DNA of 64,000 nt from Acanthochlamys bracteata (taxonomy: Eukaryota; Streptophyta; Magnoliopsida; Pandanales; Velloziaceae). Shown here piece after piece: positions 62,465 through 64,000 of the stretch. The translations under genes were made by a program, and so were the position numbers. The notes under the pieces were generated by a model. That model saw only the letters and a list, made by a program, of their open reading frames with translations, was not told the DNA's origin and did not search any database. The stretch's first letter is position 1, and each line of letters begins with the position of its first letter. The DNA lies in NCBI GenBank assembly GCA_019914995.1, contig CM034130.1, positions 1,922,001 to 1,986,000 of the forward strand, in the 5' to 3' direction.

Positions 62465-62979
62465 CGCAGATCGACGACGGTAGTGCCGGTGATTGTATGG
62501 TGTCTGCTGAAGGGAGAAATTCTATGGGGCGACCCTTGTAGCTAAAGCATTTCTATTGAGGATCATCGACGAAAATCGTGGGATGCATGCCATAACGCGT
62601 TCTCTACCTACCATGCACGCACTGCAGTTTGAAATGCTGCACTTAAGTAATGTTAATGGCGATTTTAACTGTTATCTCTCGCTAAAACTCACTCAGCTGA
62701 CCCAATAAATGGATTGAAAAAGACACATTAGCCTGACTTAAATATACTATCAATTGCTGTAAGATAAACAAATTTTAGCTTGACTAATAATCATGTGTTT
62801 ATAATTAACTTCCTAATCTATATCTACTTCTCAAAATTCTAACTTTTCTCTACAAATGTTAGGCCTGATCATAAGGGTCCAATCGGTTAACCGTTGATCT
62901 CCGGCTTTGTCCATTTAGCGCAAAACATAAAACCACCCTCGTCTCTCTCACTAGCCAAATTACAAAAGCAAAGCAGACA
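62465..62979. other. Divergent promoter region of the GT32 gene and the SufD relic
   Basis: 515 bp between two head-to-head starts. No clear motif beyond short A/T stretches. Confidence 0.45.
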
Positions 62980-63780
62980 ATGTCTTCCTGCTGCTGCTCT
63001 CCATCCTTGCCTAGCACTACGCCCTTTGAAATCGGGCACACTGAAACCGGGATTCGTCCCTCTTCGCCGCCGGTATCTCGTAGATCCGAGAAGCTTCTAC
63101 AGCCGCTCGCTTCTTCACCTCCTCCGATCCGCTGCCCCCTTCCAGCTCCTCCGAGATCTCTCTTCTCAATCTTTCATCTCCAAGCCATGTCCGACCAACC
63201 GCTACTAACCATTTCGCTGCACCGATCTCTCCTTCCTCAAACGGTCTTCAGTCACTCCTTCAATCACTCCATCAACAAATGTCCTAACTATATTAAATGG
63301 CCACGTGATTGATTCACCCCGATTTCATCGCTCCGCGCCGGTGCTTTATCGGTAGTCCCCCTCCGGCCTAGGCTTGATCGAGTCGCTGTACTCTTGCGGA
63401 TTCTGGTTCTCTTTCTGATTACGCAGACTTGCTTTGGAACTTTAACGGTGTTGGAGCGCCTGATATTGCTGTTGTATATGTTCCTGCTGCCGGGAAGAGT
63501 GTTGATTCACCGGTGCATTTGCGGTTCTGCAAAGCAGAGGGAAACGGAGGTAGGAACCGAAGTATTACCGGTGTCTAATCCTAGGGTGTTGGTTGTTGTT
63601 GAGGCTAGTTTAGAGGTTGTGATTGTTGACGAGCATGCTGGAGTTGAAGTGAATGAGGAGAGGTGTTACTGTGCTAATGTGGTTATGGAAATTTTGATAG
63701 GAGGGAGGAAGCGTTGCATTTCATACCTGCAGAGGCAGTCAAGAAACGCCACTCATATCAAGTGAACGTTTACTAGGCAG
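62980..63780 (+). pseudogene. SufD/ABCI7-like Fe-S assembly protein, broken first exon
   Basis: Intact plastid SufD (ABCI7 in Arabidopsis) is part of the SufBCD scaffold for iron-sulfur cluster assembly. The start ATG at 62980 opens a Ser/Pro-rich transit-like segment. Recognisable pieces in different frames are FQLLRDLSSQSF, the PFRCTDLSFLK motif, ILNGHVIDS, GLIESLYSCGFWFSF, WNFNGVGAPDIAVVYVPA, LPVSNPRVLVVVE and YLQRQSRNATHIK. Damage seen: TAA where a Glu codon is expected before PFRCTDL, a stop after VLYR, a TGA where Trp is expected after THIK, and at least two frame changes. The exon ends AGGCAG before a normal GTTAGT donor at 63781, so the copy kept its intron and is not a retrocopy. Later exons would lie beyond 64000. 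Confidence 0.88.
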
Positions 63781-64000
63781 GTTAGTTTAATGGAGTGCGT
63801 AATCAACTTTGATTGCTGGAAGATTGAAACTTTTGGTTTTCTTAGCATTTTAAAGTAAATTATGTTGGCGTAACAGTATTTAGTATGAGGTAGTTGCCTT
63901 GATTTAGCCACTGATATTTGAGGAGAGAACCCCCTTAGGTGTTCGCTTTTCTACAGTCTTATTAACTATGCAAGTTTAGTGCTCAGATTGGTGATTGCGA
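63781..64000 (+). other. First intron of the SufD relic
   Basis: AT-rich DNA following the preserved donor GTTAGT. No exon is seen before the window ends. Confidence 0.6.

Overview
The window is nuclear DNA of a flowering plant, probably a eudicot. Its genes are split into many short exons by AT-rich introns with GT/AG borders. They include plant-only families (light-dependent protochlorophyllide reductase, SUC3/SUT2-type sucrose transporter, plastid SufD), and the intergenic DNA is AT-rich with MITE-like insertions. All gene models come from reading splice sites and reading phase by eye; every exon chain given for the intact genes keeps frame from end to end.

Layout. Positions 1-4165 (-): katanin p80 WD40 subunit, 3' end outside the window. 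7812-12426 (-): a decayed ALIX/BRO1-domain gene. 13212-18079 (-): HBS1-type translational GTPase, head to head with 19108-24393 (+), splicing factor SF3B2/SAP145. 25603-26275 (-): relic of a second POR gene, with a piece of a CACTA-like transposon in its intron. 26959-28707 (-): intact POR. 30211-36138 (-): intact 14-exon SUC3/SUT2-type sucrose transporter. 39009-41340 (-): prolyl 4-hydroxylase. 42811-45640: solo LTR with a perfect 5-bp target duplication. About 46370-58680: a 12-kb non-coding locus built of nested tandem repeats, with promoter-like and exon-like signals on the minus strand. 59171-60240 (+): broken gene of unknown family, head to head with that locus. 61160-62464 (-): single-exon GT32-type glycosyltransferase. 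62980-63780 (+): broken first exon of a SufD/ABCI7 gene.

The intact genes are unrelated housekeeping functions (microtubule severing, ribosome rescue, splicing, chlorophyll synthesis, sugar transport, cell-wall protein hydroxylation, glycosylation). They do not form a pathway or cluster. Several intron-containing, still recognisable but multiply disabled gene copies (ALIX, SufD, POR relic, unknown gene) lie between them. This is what gene loss after a whole-genome or segmental duplication would look like.

The most unusual part is 46.4-58.7 kb. Seven higher-order blocks of about 1.2-1.7 kb, each made of subunits of about 150-300 bp, keep a donor-like motif (GTAATGTTA on the minus strand) or a close variant. 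Two blocks keep a complete 100-102 bp exon-like unit with both splice sites. I read it as a long non-coding RNA gene that grew by internal duplication; that is an inference from the sequence.
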